A stretch of DNA of 54,124 nucleotides from Terriglobales bacterium (GTDB taxonomy: Bacteria > Acidobacteriota > Terriglobia > Terriglobales > Acidobacteriaceae), in assembly GCA_025936825.1 (NCBI GenBank), contig JAICSO010000026.1, positions 1 to 54,124 of the forward strand, given 5' to 3'. How positions within the stretch are numbered: position 1 is the stretch's first letter; every line of letters starts with the position of its first letter. The notes under the pieces were generated by a model. It searched no databases. It was not told where the DNA came from and saw nothing but the letters and a program-made list of their open reading frames with translations. Below are positions 26,815-35,626 of this stretch, one piece after another. A program made the position numbers and the translations under genes.

Positions 26815-27031
26815 GGGATCTCTAAACTCCTTCAATACTCCTGTTGATTTCGAACCTGGTCTGACTCAGACACATGCCAGCCACCTGCCGCTTCTGCATT
26901 CGCGATGTACAGGGCTTCTGGCCGATCTTGTTTTCTCGCTCGCAAACCGCTGGCGATCACCGCCAAGCGCGACCGGCCACTCTGGTGTGGATAACTCATT
27001 ATAGGAAGACCCTGTCTCTACGGTCAAACAT

Positions 27032-29899
27032 TTAGAAGGTTGTACCTACCGTGAAGCGGAAGGTTTTGCGGGGTTCCCGGAGCAGGTACTGAGGCGAGAA
27101 CGTGTTCTTGGTCAGCTGATAGGTATAGTCGCCAGCTGCGCAGTTCGGGCCCGGACAACTCGGGAACATGCTCCGCGTAACCGGAATCGGGGCCTGTGAA
27201 GTTTGGTCCATTCGTAGAGGGTTATATGCCCAGTAAATGCGGAACGGCGCATTCACGATGGGAAGGAACACCTGAAATTCCAGGCCGGTAGATGCTCTTG
27301 GCGTCCAGTTGGAACCGCCCACAACACTTAGTTCCTGCGAGAACTTGAAGCTCTGTCCCCCGATGCACTGGCCGCTCACTGGATCGATGGAAGGGCAACC
27401 GAACGGCAACTGGTTCAAGGTGGCAAGCTGGCCGGAGTTAATGCGCAGCTGCGACCTCCTTATGACCGGTTCAAAGCCAAAATCAAAAAATGGAGCAATT
27501 GCCACCGGACCGGCGATAGTGATGCGATACTCCGCATTCGTAACCAGGCTTAAGTCACCGCCAGGAAACGAAATTTGATCGACTGGTACACGAATCGTGT
27601 ATGCCGGGCTCAACGGATTGGTGGGGTCCCTAGGCACGATCGTGCCATCCGGATTGCGCAGAGACACTGTCGTCGCGGTCGGAAGGAATGCCACGGGAGA
27701 GATCGAGCGGATATCAAATCCACGCAGGTCGTTTTCACCACCCATGTAGAAGCGTTGGAACGGCGGAGCCACCAGCCCTCCGTAACCCGACATGAAGGAT
27801 CCCAGGAAATGCAGGCCGATCGCGTTGCGCTTGTTCTGGACCGGAATGTAGTGTTTGTATTCCGCGATGGGACGAATCGAGCGCACCGTTCCACCGAGGC
27901 CTGATATCTCGCCTCCAAAGAACAGCTCGCTTCCCGAATGTGGATAGAGAGCGGCGTCCAGCGTGTTCTTGGTATAACTCAGCAACACCTTGCTGGTAAC
28001 GATGCCGTTCAGGGCATTCGGCCCGCTGATACCGCTGAAGGCTAAGAAGCTGAACAGATTCTTTGACGCGGTAGTCAACGCGACCAACGACGATACGTCG
28101 TAGGTGTAAGTGATTCCGACTCTCTTCCCATATCCGAAGCGGCGCGCCGGCAACGGGTAAGAAGCGCTGAGTGTAAACCCTTTGCTGGCCTGAGTGTAGT
28201 TCTGCAGGCTTTGTAACTGCGCCTGCGAAACATTCAACACCTGCCCGGTGAGAAGGGCGGTTTGCCGCGCCTGGTCATAACTTAACTTCGTGCCATAGAC
28301 GGTGAACCCGGCGGTCAAGGGCCGATCGAGAAAATATGGCTCGGTGAAGCCAAACATGATGCTGCGTTCCAAGCTTCCAATGTTGGCCTGAACACTCAGG
28401 GTCTCGCCCAAGCCGAGGAAGTTGTTTGTCGAATAGCTGAGGCCAATGAATGAACCTGCCAGTCCGCTGACGCCGCCAGTCAAGCCGATCTGGTTCTTGC
28501 CTTTCTCTTTCAACTTGAGCGTGAGGTCGACAGATCCATTCTTTTCGTCCAGATGGCGGTCGGTCGTATCGGGATCTTCGGGCTTGATCTGGTCGAAAAA
28601 CCCTAATTGATTGAGACGCTGGATGCCGAGCTTCCAGAGTTGCTCGTTGTAAAGCTGACCTTCTTCCAACACAATCTCACGGCGGATCACTTTGTCGCGC
28701 GTCGTCGTATTGCCCTGGAATTCGATTCGTCGCACATAGAACTGCTTACCCTCGTCAATTTCGATCTCCCAGGAAACCGTCTTCTTCTGCTCGTCAAATG
28801 TCGGCGTGGGAATCGGGCTGTAGTTGATGAAGCCCTGCGATGCGTAGGCGTTCTTAAGATTCTCGAGGCCCTTGGCGAACAACTTCCGATTGAAAACATC
28901 GCCATCTTTTATCGGGAAGACGCCACGCAGAGCCTTATTGTTGGTGAGCGTTTTGTTACCTTTGAAAGTTATGCTGCCGAGACGATATTGATCGCCTTCA
29001 TCGATGGACACCGTGATGTCCATCGACTTACCCGGGCCATGCTGCAACAGCGGGATGTGGAAGCCGGCGTGGCCAGTATCGCGGATCTTCGTGACTGGCT
29101 GGCCCACATTCGCTTTGAAATATCCGTGGTTCTGTTCCGCTTCGCGGACCAGCTCCATATCGTCTTCCAGTTTGCTGGCGTCGTACGTCTTGGCGAATAG
29201 GTTTTCCAAAAAGATCGAGTGCGGGACACCGACGGGCTTTAAGAAGTGCATCGCGGAGCGCAGTTCGCGCGTACTGACGTGGCGGTTGCCTTCAAATCGG
29301 ATTCGACCGACTTTGACCTTCGGCCCCTCGCGCACGACAAACGTGACGTCCACATTGGCGGGCGGCAATTGACGAATTTCAGTGCGGACGGTCGCGAACT
29401 GGTGGCCGTGCTCAGATTCCAGCGCTCTAATCACAACTTCAGCGTGCTTGACCTTAGTTGGGTCATATTGCGACTGCACCGACAATCCAACTTTGTCAGT
29501 CTTGAATCGCTCCAGAATGTCGCTCTTGGAAATGGCATTGATACCGGAATACGAGATCGTCTTGATCCGCGGCCGTTCTTTCACATAAATGTGCAGGATC
29601 CAGCCCTTCGAGGTCGCCTCACGTTCAAAGCGGATGTCTTCGAAAAACCCGGTGTTCCACAAGGAGTTGAAATCGCGCTCAATGGCCGCCTGATCGTAGA
29701 TGTCACCCGGCTTGGTGAACACGTGGGCGCGCACCACGTCAGCAGGAACCGAACGATTGCCGTGGATCTGAATCTCAGTAATGACATCTGACTGCTGTGC
29801 GTTCGCCAGACAGGCCAAGATCAGAACCAAAGCACAGATGAGCAGTCCAGTTCGCCCAAAACTAAAAGTCTTGAGAAATGAACGAGTTCCGCCGCCCAA
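27032..29899 (-). CDS. bamA: Outer-membrane assembly factor BamA
   Basis: Omp85-family core of the Bam complex, which inserts barrel proteins into the outer membrane. About 955 aa. Signal peptide (TGLLICALVLILACLANAQ), then five POTRA domains (first ITEIQIHGNRSVPADVV, last FYVRRIEFQGNTTTRDKVIRRE), then a 16-strand-type barrel with the lid-loop motif GGENDLRGFD and the terminal FRFTVGTTF. The start is uncertain: TTG 29899 sits just before the signal peptide, but the frame is open to 30085. A TATAAT promoter at 30011-30016 excludes starts upstream of about 30005. Skp follows 217 nt downstream. Confidence 0.93.
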   Translation of the reverse strand: MGGGTRSFLKTFSFGRTGLLICALVLILACLANAQQSDVITEIQIHGNRSVPADVVRAHVFTKPGDIYDQAAIERDFNSLWNTGFFEDIRFEREATSKGWILHIYVKERPRIKTISYSGINAISKSDILERFKTDKVGLSVQSQYDPTKVKHAEVVIRALESEHGHQFATVRTEIRQLPPANVDVTFVVREGPKVKVGRIRFEGNRHVSTRELRSAMHFLKPVGVPHSIFLENLFAKTYDASKLEDDMELVREAEQNHGYFKANVGQPVTKIRDTGHAGFHIPLLQHGPGKSMDITVSIDEGDQYRLGSITFKGNKTLTNNKALRGVFPIKDGDVFNRKLFAKGLENLKNAYASQGFINYSPIPTPTFDEQKKTVSWEIEIDEGKQFYVRRIEFQGNTTTRDKVIRREIVLEEGQLYNEQLWKLGIQRLNQLGFFDQIKPEDPDTTDRHLDEKNGSVDLTLKLKEKGKNQIGLTGGVSGLAGSFIGLSYSTNNFLGLGETLSVQANIGSLERSIMFGFTEPYFLDRPLTAGFTVYGTKLSYDQARQTALLTGQVLNVSQAQLQSLQNYTQASKGFTLSASYPLPARRFGYGKRVGITYTYDVSSLVALTTASKNLFSFLAFSGISGPNALNGIVTSKVLLSYTKNTLDAALYPHSGSELFFGGEISGLGGTVRSIRPIAEYKHYIPVQNKRNAIGLHFLGSFMSGYGGLVAPPFQRFYMGGENDLRGFDIRSISPVAFLPTATTVSLRNPDGTIVPRDPTNPLSPAYTIRVPVDQISFPGGDLSLVTNAEYRITIAGPVAIAPFFDFGFEPVIRRSQLRINSGQLATLNQLPFGCPSIDPVSGQCIGGQSFKFSQELSVVGGSNWTPRASTGLEFQVFLPIVNAPFRIYWAYNPLRMDQTSQAPIPVTRSMFPSCPGPNCAAGDYTYQLTKNTFSPQYLLREPRKTFRFTVGTTF

Positions 29900-30010
29900 A
29901 ATGGCTTCGTCGTAGCCCCTGCTAAGGTGTTGCCCCAAGTTTGCAGGCCTATCCTGATGATCGCGAAGAATCGCAACTACCTCATTCAGCTGGAAGTATG
30001 GAAAACGGCA

Positions 30011-30041
30011 ATTATACGGTAGAGCCGTGGATAGCGTCCAA
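30011..30041 (-). promoter_or_regulatory. Promoter of bamA
   Basis: On the minus strand, TTGGAC (30036-30041), 19 nt, then TATAAT (30011-30016). If TTG 29899 is the start, the leader is about 100 nt. Confidence 0.55.
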
Positions 30042-30044
30042 AGC

Positions 30045-30103
30045 CAGTTGTCAGTTCTCAGTTGCCAGCACACCACACTGGCCACTGCTCACCGGCCACT
30101 AGA
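30045..30103. repeat. Two heptamer arrays (CAGTTGT and CACTGGC)
   Basis: First array 30045-30068: CAGTTGT, CAGTTCT, CAGTTGC, CAG. Second array 30076-30103: CACTGGC, CACTGCT, CACCGGC, CACTAGA. Both have an exact 7-nt period. The stop codon of the oxidoreductase gene (30099-30101) is part of the last unit of the second array. Confidence 0.8.
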
Positions 30104-32213
30104 CTGGCCGAAAAAGCTCCACTTCAACCAAGACGGAATAAAACGTGGCAGAGTTGCCCATGTCGGACAGTTTTTCCGAGGTAAGCACGTTGATATTCCG
30201 GCCACCCGGTGTAAGTTTTGCCCAGTTCAGCTTCGCCGCCACTACGCCGGGCGAAACACTGCCATTTACTTTCGCCTTGAGCTGGATTTCGCCGCGTCTG
30301 TTGAAGGCCCGCACCCGGTCGCCATCGCGAATGCCACGTCTGGCGGCATCCTCGGTATGCATCTCCAGCAGACCCTGCGCCTCCAGTGGCTGAAGGACCG
30401 GCAAATTCGTAAACGTGGAATTCAAGAAGTTATCGGCCTTGCGGGCTAGCAACTCCAGAGGAAATCGCTTAGCGGTAGCGGTGTGGCGAGACTCATCCGG
30501 CGGGACAAATTCCGCCACAGGATCTAATCCTTGGGCCTTCAGCGCTTCACTGTACAACTCGGCCTTGCCGCTCGGGGTGCGAAATCCACCTGTGGCGTAA
30601 GGAAGAAACGGTTCTGAACCAGGATGGCCGTTTCCGCCGAAATTCAGGCGCACTTGGCCTTCCTCTTCGAGTCTTTCGCGACTGAGTCCCTTCAGCCAGG
30701 GATTTGGTGATTGCAGCGCCTGGTCCATCATTTGGTCGGCGGTGTCATGGAAACAATCTTCTTCAAAGCCCATCTTCTCAGCTAGCCCGCGAAATACTTC
30801 TATATTCGGTCGGCACTCGCCCATTGGATCAATCGCCTGGTTTGACATCTGGAGATAGTAATGCCCGTAGGCGGACTGCAGTTCTTTGTGCTCGAAGAAA
30901 GTTGTGGCCGGCAGGACGATGTCGGCGTAATCCACCGTATCGGTGAAGAACTGGTCATGAACAACGGTGAAAAGGTCGGGCCGTAGCAGCCCACGAATTA
31001 CTTCGTTGTGGTTCGGACAAACCGCAGCGGGATTCGAGTTGTAAACGAATAGCGCTTTCACCGGCGGGTTATTCACCTCATTCAGCGCCTTGCCTAGCTC
31101 GACCATGTTGATGGTGCGCGCCTCGCGTCCCAGGGACTTGTCCATCAGGTCGGGTCGTTCCAGGGCTGTGTTGTTCAATCCGTAAGCGCCGCTGGTTGAG
31201 AGCTGCAGGCCGCCGCCAATCTCCTTCCACGAGCCAATCACGCATGGAAGCATCGCAATCGCGCGCGTCGCCATTCCGCCGTTCTGCGAACGCTGAACGC
31301 CGTAATTCAGGCGAATGATCGAAGGACGCATCGTGGCATACTCGCGCGCTAGCTTTACGACATCATCGGCGGACATCCCCGTCCACTGCGACACCTTTTC
31401 AGGCGGATAGTCCTGGACCTTCTTGCGAAGTTCTTGGAAGCCGAGGGTGTAGCGCTCAAGGTAGTCCTGGTCGTGCAGGTTCTCGTTGAAGATGACGTGC
31501 ATCATTCCAAGTGCCAGGGCGACATCGGTGCCGGGATTGATTGGGATGTGCCAGTCGGCGCACGCCGCGGTGCGAGTGCGATAGGGATCAATCACAACCA
31601 GCTTCGCCCCGTTCCGGCGCGCTTCCTCAATGAATGGCCACAAGTGGATGTTGTTGCCGTGAATGTTTGCGGCCCAGGCAATGATGTATTTCGACTTGGC
31701 GAACTGCTCGGGCTCGGTGCCCATGTTCACGCCGTAAACCGACTTAATCCCCGTGGCGCCTGCCTCGGCGCAGATAGTGCGCGCCAGTTGGGACGCGCCC
31801 AAACGATGAAAAAAACGGCGGTCCATCGAGCCATAGCCCAGCTTGCCCAGCGTTCCGCCGTACGAGTACGGCAGGATGGATTCTGATCCGAACTCCGCCG
31901 CGACGCTGCGGAATTTTGCGGCTATGGTTTCGAGCGCCTCGTCCCAGGAAATGCGCTGCCATGGCTGTGTGGGTTGGACATTCTTGTCCGACACAGACCC
32001 CTTCGGCGCAACCCGCTTCATCGGATACAGCACACGATCGGGGGAGTACACGCGATCCAGGTACTTCGCCACTTTCGCGCAGAGGAACCCGCGTGTGACC
32101 GGATGTGCTGGATCGCCCTGGATTTTGGTCGCGCGGCCGTTTTCAACCGTGATCAGCACTCCGCAGGCGTCGGGACAGTCATGCGGACAGGCAGCATGAA
32201 CTACTTTTTTCAC
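30099..32213 (-). CDS. Molybdopterin-dependent oxidoreductase, DMSO-reductase superfamily
   Basis: 704 aa, cytoplasmic (no Tat or Sec signal). The N-terminal [4Fe-4S] site CPHDCPDACG with a fourth Cys in RGFLCAKVAKY is followed by the bis-MGD-binding domains (GKLGYGSMDRRFF, IIAWAANIHGNN, VVIDPYRTRTA, INPGTDVALALGM) and the C-terminal dinucleotide-binding domain (MHTEDAARRGIRDGDRVRAFN). It belongs with formate-dehydrogenase- or thiosulfate-reductase-like enzymes, but the reaction cannot be fixed. No electron-transfer subunit lies nearby. GTG start, with a TATAAT 8 nt upstream. The last codon and stop fall in a heptamer array. Confidence 0.9.
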   Translation of the reverse strand: MKKVVHAACPHDCPDACGVLITVENGRATKIQGDPAHPVTRGFLCAKVAKYLDRVYSPDRVLYPMKRVAPKGSVSDKNVQPTQPWQRISWDEALETIAAKFRSVAAEFGSESILPYSYGGTLGKLGYGSMDRRFFHRLGASQLARTICAEAGATGIKSVYGVNMGTEPEQFAKSKYIIAWAANIHGNNIHLWPFIEEARRNGAKLVVIDPYRTRTAACADWHIPINPGTDVALALGMMHVIFNENLHDQDYLERYTLGFQELRKKVQDYPPEKVSQWTGMSADDVVKLAREYATMRPSIIRLNYGVQRSQNGGMATRAIAMLPCVIGSWKEIGGGLQLSTSGAYGLNNTALERPDLMDKSLGREARTINMVELGKALNEVNNPPVKALFVYNSNPAAVCPNHNEVIRGLLRPDLFTVVHDQFFTDTVDYADIVLPATTFFEHKELQSAYGHYYLQMSNQAIDPMGECRPNIEVFRGLAEKMGFEEDCFHDTADQMMDQALQSPNPWLKGLSRERLEEEGQVRLNFGGNGHPGSEPFLPYATGGFRTPSGKAELYSEALKAQGLDPVAEFVPPDESRHTATAKRFPLELLARKADNFLNSTFTNLPVLQPLEAQGLLEMHTEDAARRGIRDGDRVRAFNRRGEIQLKAKVNGSVSPGVVAAKLNWAKLTPGGRNINVLTSEKLSDMGNSATFYSVLVEVELFRPV

Positions 32214-32221
32214 AATGCTTG

Positions 32222-32227
32222 ATTATA
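32222..32227 (-). promoter_or_regulatory. -10 box of the oxidoreductase gene (leaderless layout)
   Basis: Perfect TATAAT on the minus strand with 8 nt to the GTG at 32213. No convincing -35. Confidence 0.5.
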
Positions 32228-32373
32228 GCGGGGGGAAAGCGTTGTCGTGCGTCGTGCGAGGCTAAAGATCCTCATCAGGAGCGTGCAAGTGCTAAGACAA
32301 TGCCGCATCGACAGAAAACACAGTCACCACCGCGAGGAACATCGCGTTCAAACAAAATCCGCCCCGTCCCTGT

Positions 32374-32448
32374 TGCGCACGACCTGCGACGCCCGACGTG
32401 CGACCTTTATACGACGCGCCAACAGCCAACAACCAAGAGCCAACAGCC
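32374..32448. repeat. Two heptamer arrays after frr (GACGTGC and GCCAACA)
   Basis: 32374-32408: TGCGCAC, GACCTGC, GACGCCC, GACGTGC, GACCTTT. 32418-32448: GCCAACA, GCCAACA, ACCAAGA, GCCAACA, GCC. The second is nearly identical to the array after tuf and ends 4 nt from the frr stop codon. Confidence 0.85.
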
Positions 32449-32452
32449 GTTC

Positions 32453-33040
32453 TTATATTTCCATCACTTCCTTTTCCTTGGCCGCGCACATCTCTTCCAT
32501 CTTCTTGATCTCGGCGTCGGTGAGTTTCTGGATTTCGTCGGTGGACCGCTTGGACTCGTCTTCGGTGATCTTCTTGTCTTTCAGGGCCTTCTTGATGGCT
32601 TCGTTGCCATCGCGGCGGATGTTGCGGATGGCGGTGCGGTGCTCCTCGAGAACTTTGTGCAGGTGCTTCACCATGTCCTTGCGGCGCTCTTCGGTGAGCG
32701 GCGGAATCGGTACGCGGATGATCTTGCCGTCGTTCATGGGATTGAAGCCCAATTCCGCCGTGCGAATAGCCTTCTCAATCGCGCCCAGCTGTGAAGGATC
32801 GTAGGGCTGGACCGTAATCAACTGCGGCTCCGGCGAATGCACCGTGGCAACCTGGTTGAGCGCCATCTGCGAACCGTAGGCTTCGACCGTCACGCCATCG
32901 AGCATGTGGACCGACGCCCGGCCAGTGCGTGTGCCTACCAGCGCTTTGCGAAAGTCATCCACCGCCTTGTCCATGCGGGACTTTAATTGAGCATAACTAT
33001 CTTTGAGTGCGGGGACAGCAGCCATCGTTGGCTGGGCCAT
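32453..33040 (-). CDS. frr: Ribosome recycling factor
   Basis: 195 aa, splits post-termination ribosomes with EF-G. Typical sequence throughout: YAQLKSRMDKAVDDFRKALVGTRTGRAS, VEAYGSQMALNQVA, ITVQPYDPSQLGAIEKAI, RVPIPPLTEERRKDMVK, VRNIRRD-like AIRNIRRDGNEA, and the C-terminal three-helix charged end. AGGAG lies 7 nt before the ATG. Its usual partner pyrH is not adjacent here. The N-terminus is about 10 residues longer than in E. coli. Confidence 0.97.
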   Translation of the reverse strand: MAQPTMAAVPALKDSYAQLKSRMDKAVDDFRKALVGTRTGRASVHMLDGVTVEAYGSQMALNQVATVHSPEPQLITVQPYDPSQLGAIEKAIRTAELGFNPMNDGKIIRVPIPPLTEERRKDMVKHLHKVLEEHRTAIRNIRRDGNEAIKKALKDKKITEDESKRSTDEIQKLTDAEIKKMEEMCAAKEKEVMEI

Positions 33041-33205
33041 GTCTCAGCTCCTGGGAATAAGAATCGAAACGCTGAATTATAAACCGAAGCGAATTGCGTG
33101 AGTTAGGGGGCTGGCAATGGAGAGTAACGGGAAGGGCACGAGTTCACTCGTGCCGATCGGCATCCAGAAATGGCTCGGCTTTAGCCGGGGGTGACCTTCA
33201 TGATC
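33041..33205. other. Spacer with small palindromes
   Basis: Holds the hairpin GGCACGAGTTCACTCGTGCC (33135-33154) and a GGCTTTAGCC unit near 33178, both of the intergenic palindrome families seen elsewhere. No gene. Confidence 0.5.
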
Positions 33206-33952
33206 TTAGCCAAAGAACTCGACGAATTTCGCGAGGACGGAGGCGGGCAAGTCCTCCCGTCTTTTCTTTCCCGCGAACCCGAGATCGTGGCCGGCGCCTT
33301 CCACTGGAAGAAGTTCCGTTCTTGCGGGAACCAGTTTCCGGGCGCGTTCGATCTCCTCGATCGTTCCAAACGGGTCTTTCGTCCCCTGCACAAAAAGGGT
33401 GAGAACGTGAAGACCAGGGAGGTGCTGGGTTCGTTGCTGATCCGATCGCGCAGGTGGGTGCAAGGGATAAGACAACAGGAGCAGGCCATCAGCGAGACCA
33501 GTTGTTTCCTCAGAATTGTCATTCCGAGCGGTAGAAGCGGATTCGCTCGCGAATCGGTTTCCGAGTCGAGGAACCTGCTTTTCTCCGCGTTCAGCCAACA
33601 ACATGCTCGCTTGCCGTCCACCATAACTTTGGCCACCGAGAAAAAGGCGGCGCGGCGCAATCTTCCTCATCGCGGCAAGAGCATTCGCCAGCCCAGCACG
33701 ATCTCGGAATGCTTCGCTGGGCCGAGGCGGCCCAAACGGACGCACTTGCCGGAACGGCAGATCGCACCGCAACACCGTGAAACCCGCGCCAGCAAAGGCT
33801 TCCGCGAGGGCCACGAACATTGCCATTTTCACGTTGCCGCCGGCGCCATGAGTTAGAACCAGACCGTCGCCCGAGGGCGAGGCCGGACGGTGCAGAAAAC
33901 CTCGCACCGGTGGATCGCAAGAGGACTCTAAAAAGTCTCGATACTCGGACAC
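33206..33952 (-). CDS. Alpha/beta-hydrolase (KANL3/Tex30-like) with in-frame repeat insertion
   Basis: 248 aa. Fold signatures: LVLTHGAGGNVKMAMFVALAEAFAGAGFTVLRCDLPFR (oxyanion strand and helix A), nucleophile elbow RRLFLGGQSYGGRQASML, LADGLLLLSYPLHPP, LFVQGTKDPFG (Asp region) and VEGAGHDLGF (catalytic His). Substrate unknown. Between MLLAER and GLADG, where relatives run straight on, lie about 30 residues (EKQVPRLGNRFASESASTAR and following) that are encoded by a palindromic repeat unit at 33518-33583 of the same family as units in gaps. The frame is preserved, so the protein may still fold with an extra loop between strand beta-5's helix and the next strand. Whether it stays active is open. 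Confidence 0.85.
   Translation of the reverse strand: MSEYRDFLESSCDPPVRGFLHRPASPSGDGLVLTHGAGGNVKMAMFVALAEAFAGAGFTVLRCDLPFRQVRPFGPPRPSEAFRDRAGLANALAAMRKIAPRRLFLGGQSYGGRQASMLLAERGEKQVPRLGNRFASESASTARNDNSEETTGLADGLLLLSYPLHPPARSDQQRTQHLPGLHVLTLFVQGTKDPFGTIEEIERARKLVPARTELLPVEGAGHDLGFAGKKRREDLPASVLAKFVEFFG
33518..33583. repeat. Palindromic repeat unit inside the hydrolase gene
   Basis: Begins GTCATTCCGAGCGG and ends GAGGAACCTGCTTTT, the same frame as the intergenic units at 37294, 37350 (inverted), 49244 and 53462. A core inverted repeat GATTCGC/GCGAATC with a 2-nt loop sits in its middle. It encodes about residues 124-145 of the hydrolase. Confidence 0.8.
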
Positions 33953-34090
33953 GACGGAACTCCCAAACCCACTCAGCAGAATGTTTGTATCGGGTGAGTG
34001 AAATACGAACCTTTCAGTGCGTCATCCCAAAACCCGCGGTTTCACCAGCGGGACAAGGGATCTCGCGTGCAGCATAGATGCCCCACGCGA

Positions 34091-34132
34091 GATCCTTCGC
34101 TCCGCCTGAAGAGCGGCTTCGCTCAGGATGAC
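34091..34132. repeat. Palindromic unit (GATCCTTCGC...GCTCAGGATGAC)
   Basis: Lies in the gap between the hydrolase and the S2P-like gene. Framed by GATCCTTCGCTCC and GGCTTCGCTCAGGATGAC, as at 47966 and 51647. Confidence 0.7.
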
Positions 34133-34189
34133 GCCGCAAAAATGCGAAGCGAAGCTTACTACCCATTATGGTCCATGTTGCCTCTGTGC

Positions 34190-34195
34190 TATAAC
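34190..34195 (+). promoter_or_regulatory. -10 box of the S2P-like protease gene
   Basis: TATAAC with 9 nt to the GTG at 34205, giving a leaderless or nearly leaderless transcript. Confidence 0.4.
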
Positions 34196-34204
34196 TCTGC
34201 CACA

Positions 34205-35125
34205 GTGGCCACTTCCAACCAAGGCTCCGTGCGACTGTTCCGGTTCTCCGGCATCGACGTGTTTCTTCACTGGTCGTGGTTTGTCGTTGCCGTGTACGAG
34301 ATCCAGCAACGCGCGGGCCGGTATTCATCCATCAAGTGGAACATCATCGAATATCTCGGACTGTTCCTGATCGTCCTGCTGCACGAGTTTGGACACGCTT
34401 TGGCGTGTCGACAGGTTGGAGGAACTGCAAACCGCATCGTGCTCTGGCCGCTCGGAGGCGTCGCTTATGTTGATCCTCCCCCACGCCCTGGCGCCATGCT
34501 TTGGAGTATCGTCGCCGGGCCGCTGGTGAACGTGTTGTTAGTTCCGGTCATCTTTGGGATCGGATATTTCTGCCGGCACGCGGGCTTGTATCTCACAGTG
34601 CCCGACCTAAGTCCGCTCTTGCGGACGATCCTTGTCATCGATGTTGTCTTGTTCGTCTTCAACATTCTGCCGGTTTACCCCTTGGATGGCGGGAAAATCC
34701 TGTGGTCGCTTTTGTGGTTTATCTTTGGTCGCGCTCGCAGCCTGATGATCGCGGCAGTTCTCGGCTTCATCGGCGTAATTGGTTTTATCGGACTTGCGTT
34801 CTGGTCTCGAGATGTGTGGCTGGGCGCAGTGGCTGCCTACATGTTGCTGAATTGCTGGGGCGGCTTGAAACACGCTCAGGCGTTGCTCAAAATTGCGAAG
34901 CTGCCGCGCCGCGACGGCTTTGCGTGCCCGAGATGTAACTCCAAGCCTCCACTGGGAGTGTTCTGGAAATGCAGCAACTGCCAGCAGGCTTTCGACACTT
35001 TTCAGAGCGGGGCCGTATGCCCGACGTGCAGCACACGGTTTGATATGACGCGGTGTCTTGACTGCGGCTGGGGATATCCGATGGACCAGTGGGCGGCGGC
35101 GAATCTGATACCAGTGAACCTTTAA
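34205..35125 (+). CDS. Site-2-protease-like M50 metallopeptidase with zinc-ribbon tail
   Basis: About 306-aa membrane protease. Membrane helices surround the zinc site HEFGH (near residue 60, in IVLLHEFGHALACR) and the second metal motif, an LDG in LPVYPLDGGKILW (near residue 160), the layout of intramembrane S2P/SpoIVFB proteases. After a last helix, a cytoplasmic tail carries four CxxC pairs (CPRC, CSNC, CPTC, CLDC), a double zinc ribbon. GTG 34205 is taken as start because family homology begins right after it (VRLFRFSGIDVFLHWSWF) and a -10 box precedes it; the longer frame from 33998 translates repeat sequence. Substrate unknown; the ribbons may bind it or DNA. Confidence 0.85.
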   Translation: MATSNQGSVRLFRFSGIDVFLHWSWFVVAVYEIQQRAGRYSSIKWNIIEYLGLFLIVLLHEFGHALACRQVGGTANRIVLWPLGGVAYVDPPPRPGAMLWSIVAGPLVNVLLVPVIFGIGYFCRHAGLYLTVPDLSPLLRTILVIDVVLFVFNILPVYPLDGGKILWSLLWFIFGRARSLMIAAVLGFIGVIGFIGLAFWSRDVWLGAVAAYMLLNCWGGLKHAQALLKIAKLPRRDGFACPRCNSKPPLGVFWKCSNCQQAFDTFQSGAVCPTCSTRFDMTRCLDCGWGYPMDQWAAANLIPVNL

Positions 35126-35626
35126 GCCACTAGCATCCGCTGGTCTATTGCGGAGCGCATGAAATCACAGAGGGACGACGCTATGGGTCTGACCACTCGA
35201 ATCCGGCTTCGAATCAAGATTTCTTCGTGGTCTAGTTGAACGATGGGGGCGTCCTCACCATTGCGTTCCTTCATGTCGAAGCACACCGGATCGTAGTTGG
35301 CCTCATGCCGTAATCCAAATTGATACATCGTGGCCGGTATTTGCGAAGAACATCACTGGCCCTATTTCGAAGTTGCAGAACCTATAGCGATCCAAGATAG
35401 AACGGAACGCCTTTGGCCATGCTTGTGGAAGCTTCTGAAGAAGTCCCTCCAGTGACGGATTGGGGGATGCTGTTCGAATCTCCCAGTGCACCATCCCGTA
35501 ATCCGCATCTCCTTTGCGAAGTTCGATTAGAACCTCGTCGGGAAACTTGGGTTCAAGTCCTGACCGGTTTATGTAAAGGACGAACGCATCGACGAGTTCG
35601 TCCGTCTTCTCGTTTGCTTCAATCAC
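35122..35626 (-). pseudogene. Broken SMI1/KNR4 (SUKH)-like gene
   Basis: Two frames on the minus strand together resemble one SMI1/KNR4 protein. The first (35303-35626) begins with GTG overlapping the pyk stop and runs to FEIGPVMFFANTGHDV before an abnormal SIWITA end. The second (35122-35328) resumes with YQFGLRHEANYDPVCFDM and DAPIVQLDHEEILIRSRIRVV, typical of the C-terminal half. The middle seems to have been lost in a small deletion that also changed frame. SUKH proteins act as immunity or ligand-binding proteins. The GTGA overlap indicates it was once coupled to pyk. Family call rests on motif memory. Confidence 0.6.

Noticed and set aside
33191-33856. 221-codon plus-strand frame over the hydrolase
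   Set aside because: The minus strand has clear alpha/beta-hydrolase motifs (GQSYGG, GAGHD).
33998-34204. N-terminal extension of the S2P-like protease
   Set aside because: The segment translates a palindromic repeat unit, and a -10 box lies at 34190 just before the GTG at 34205.
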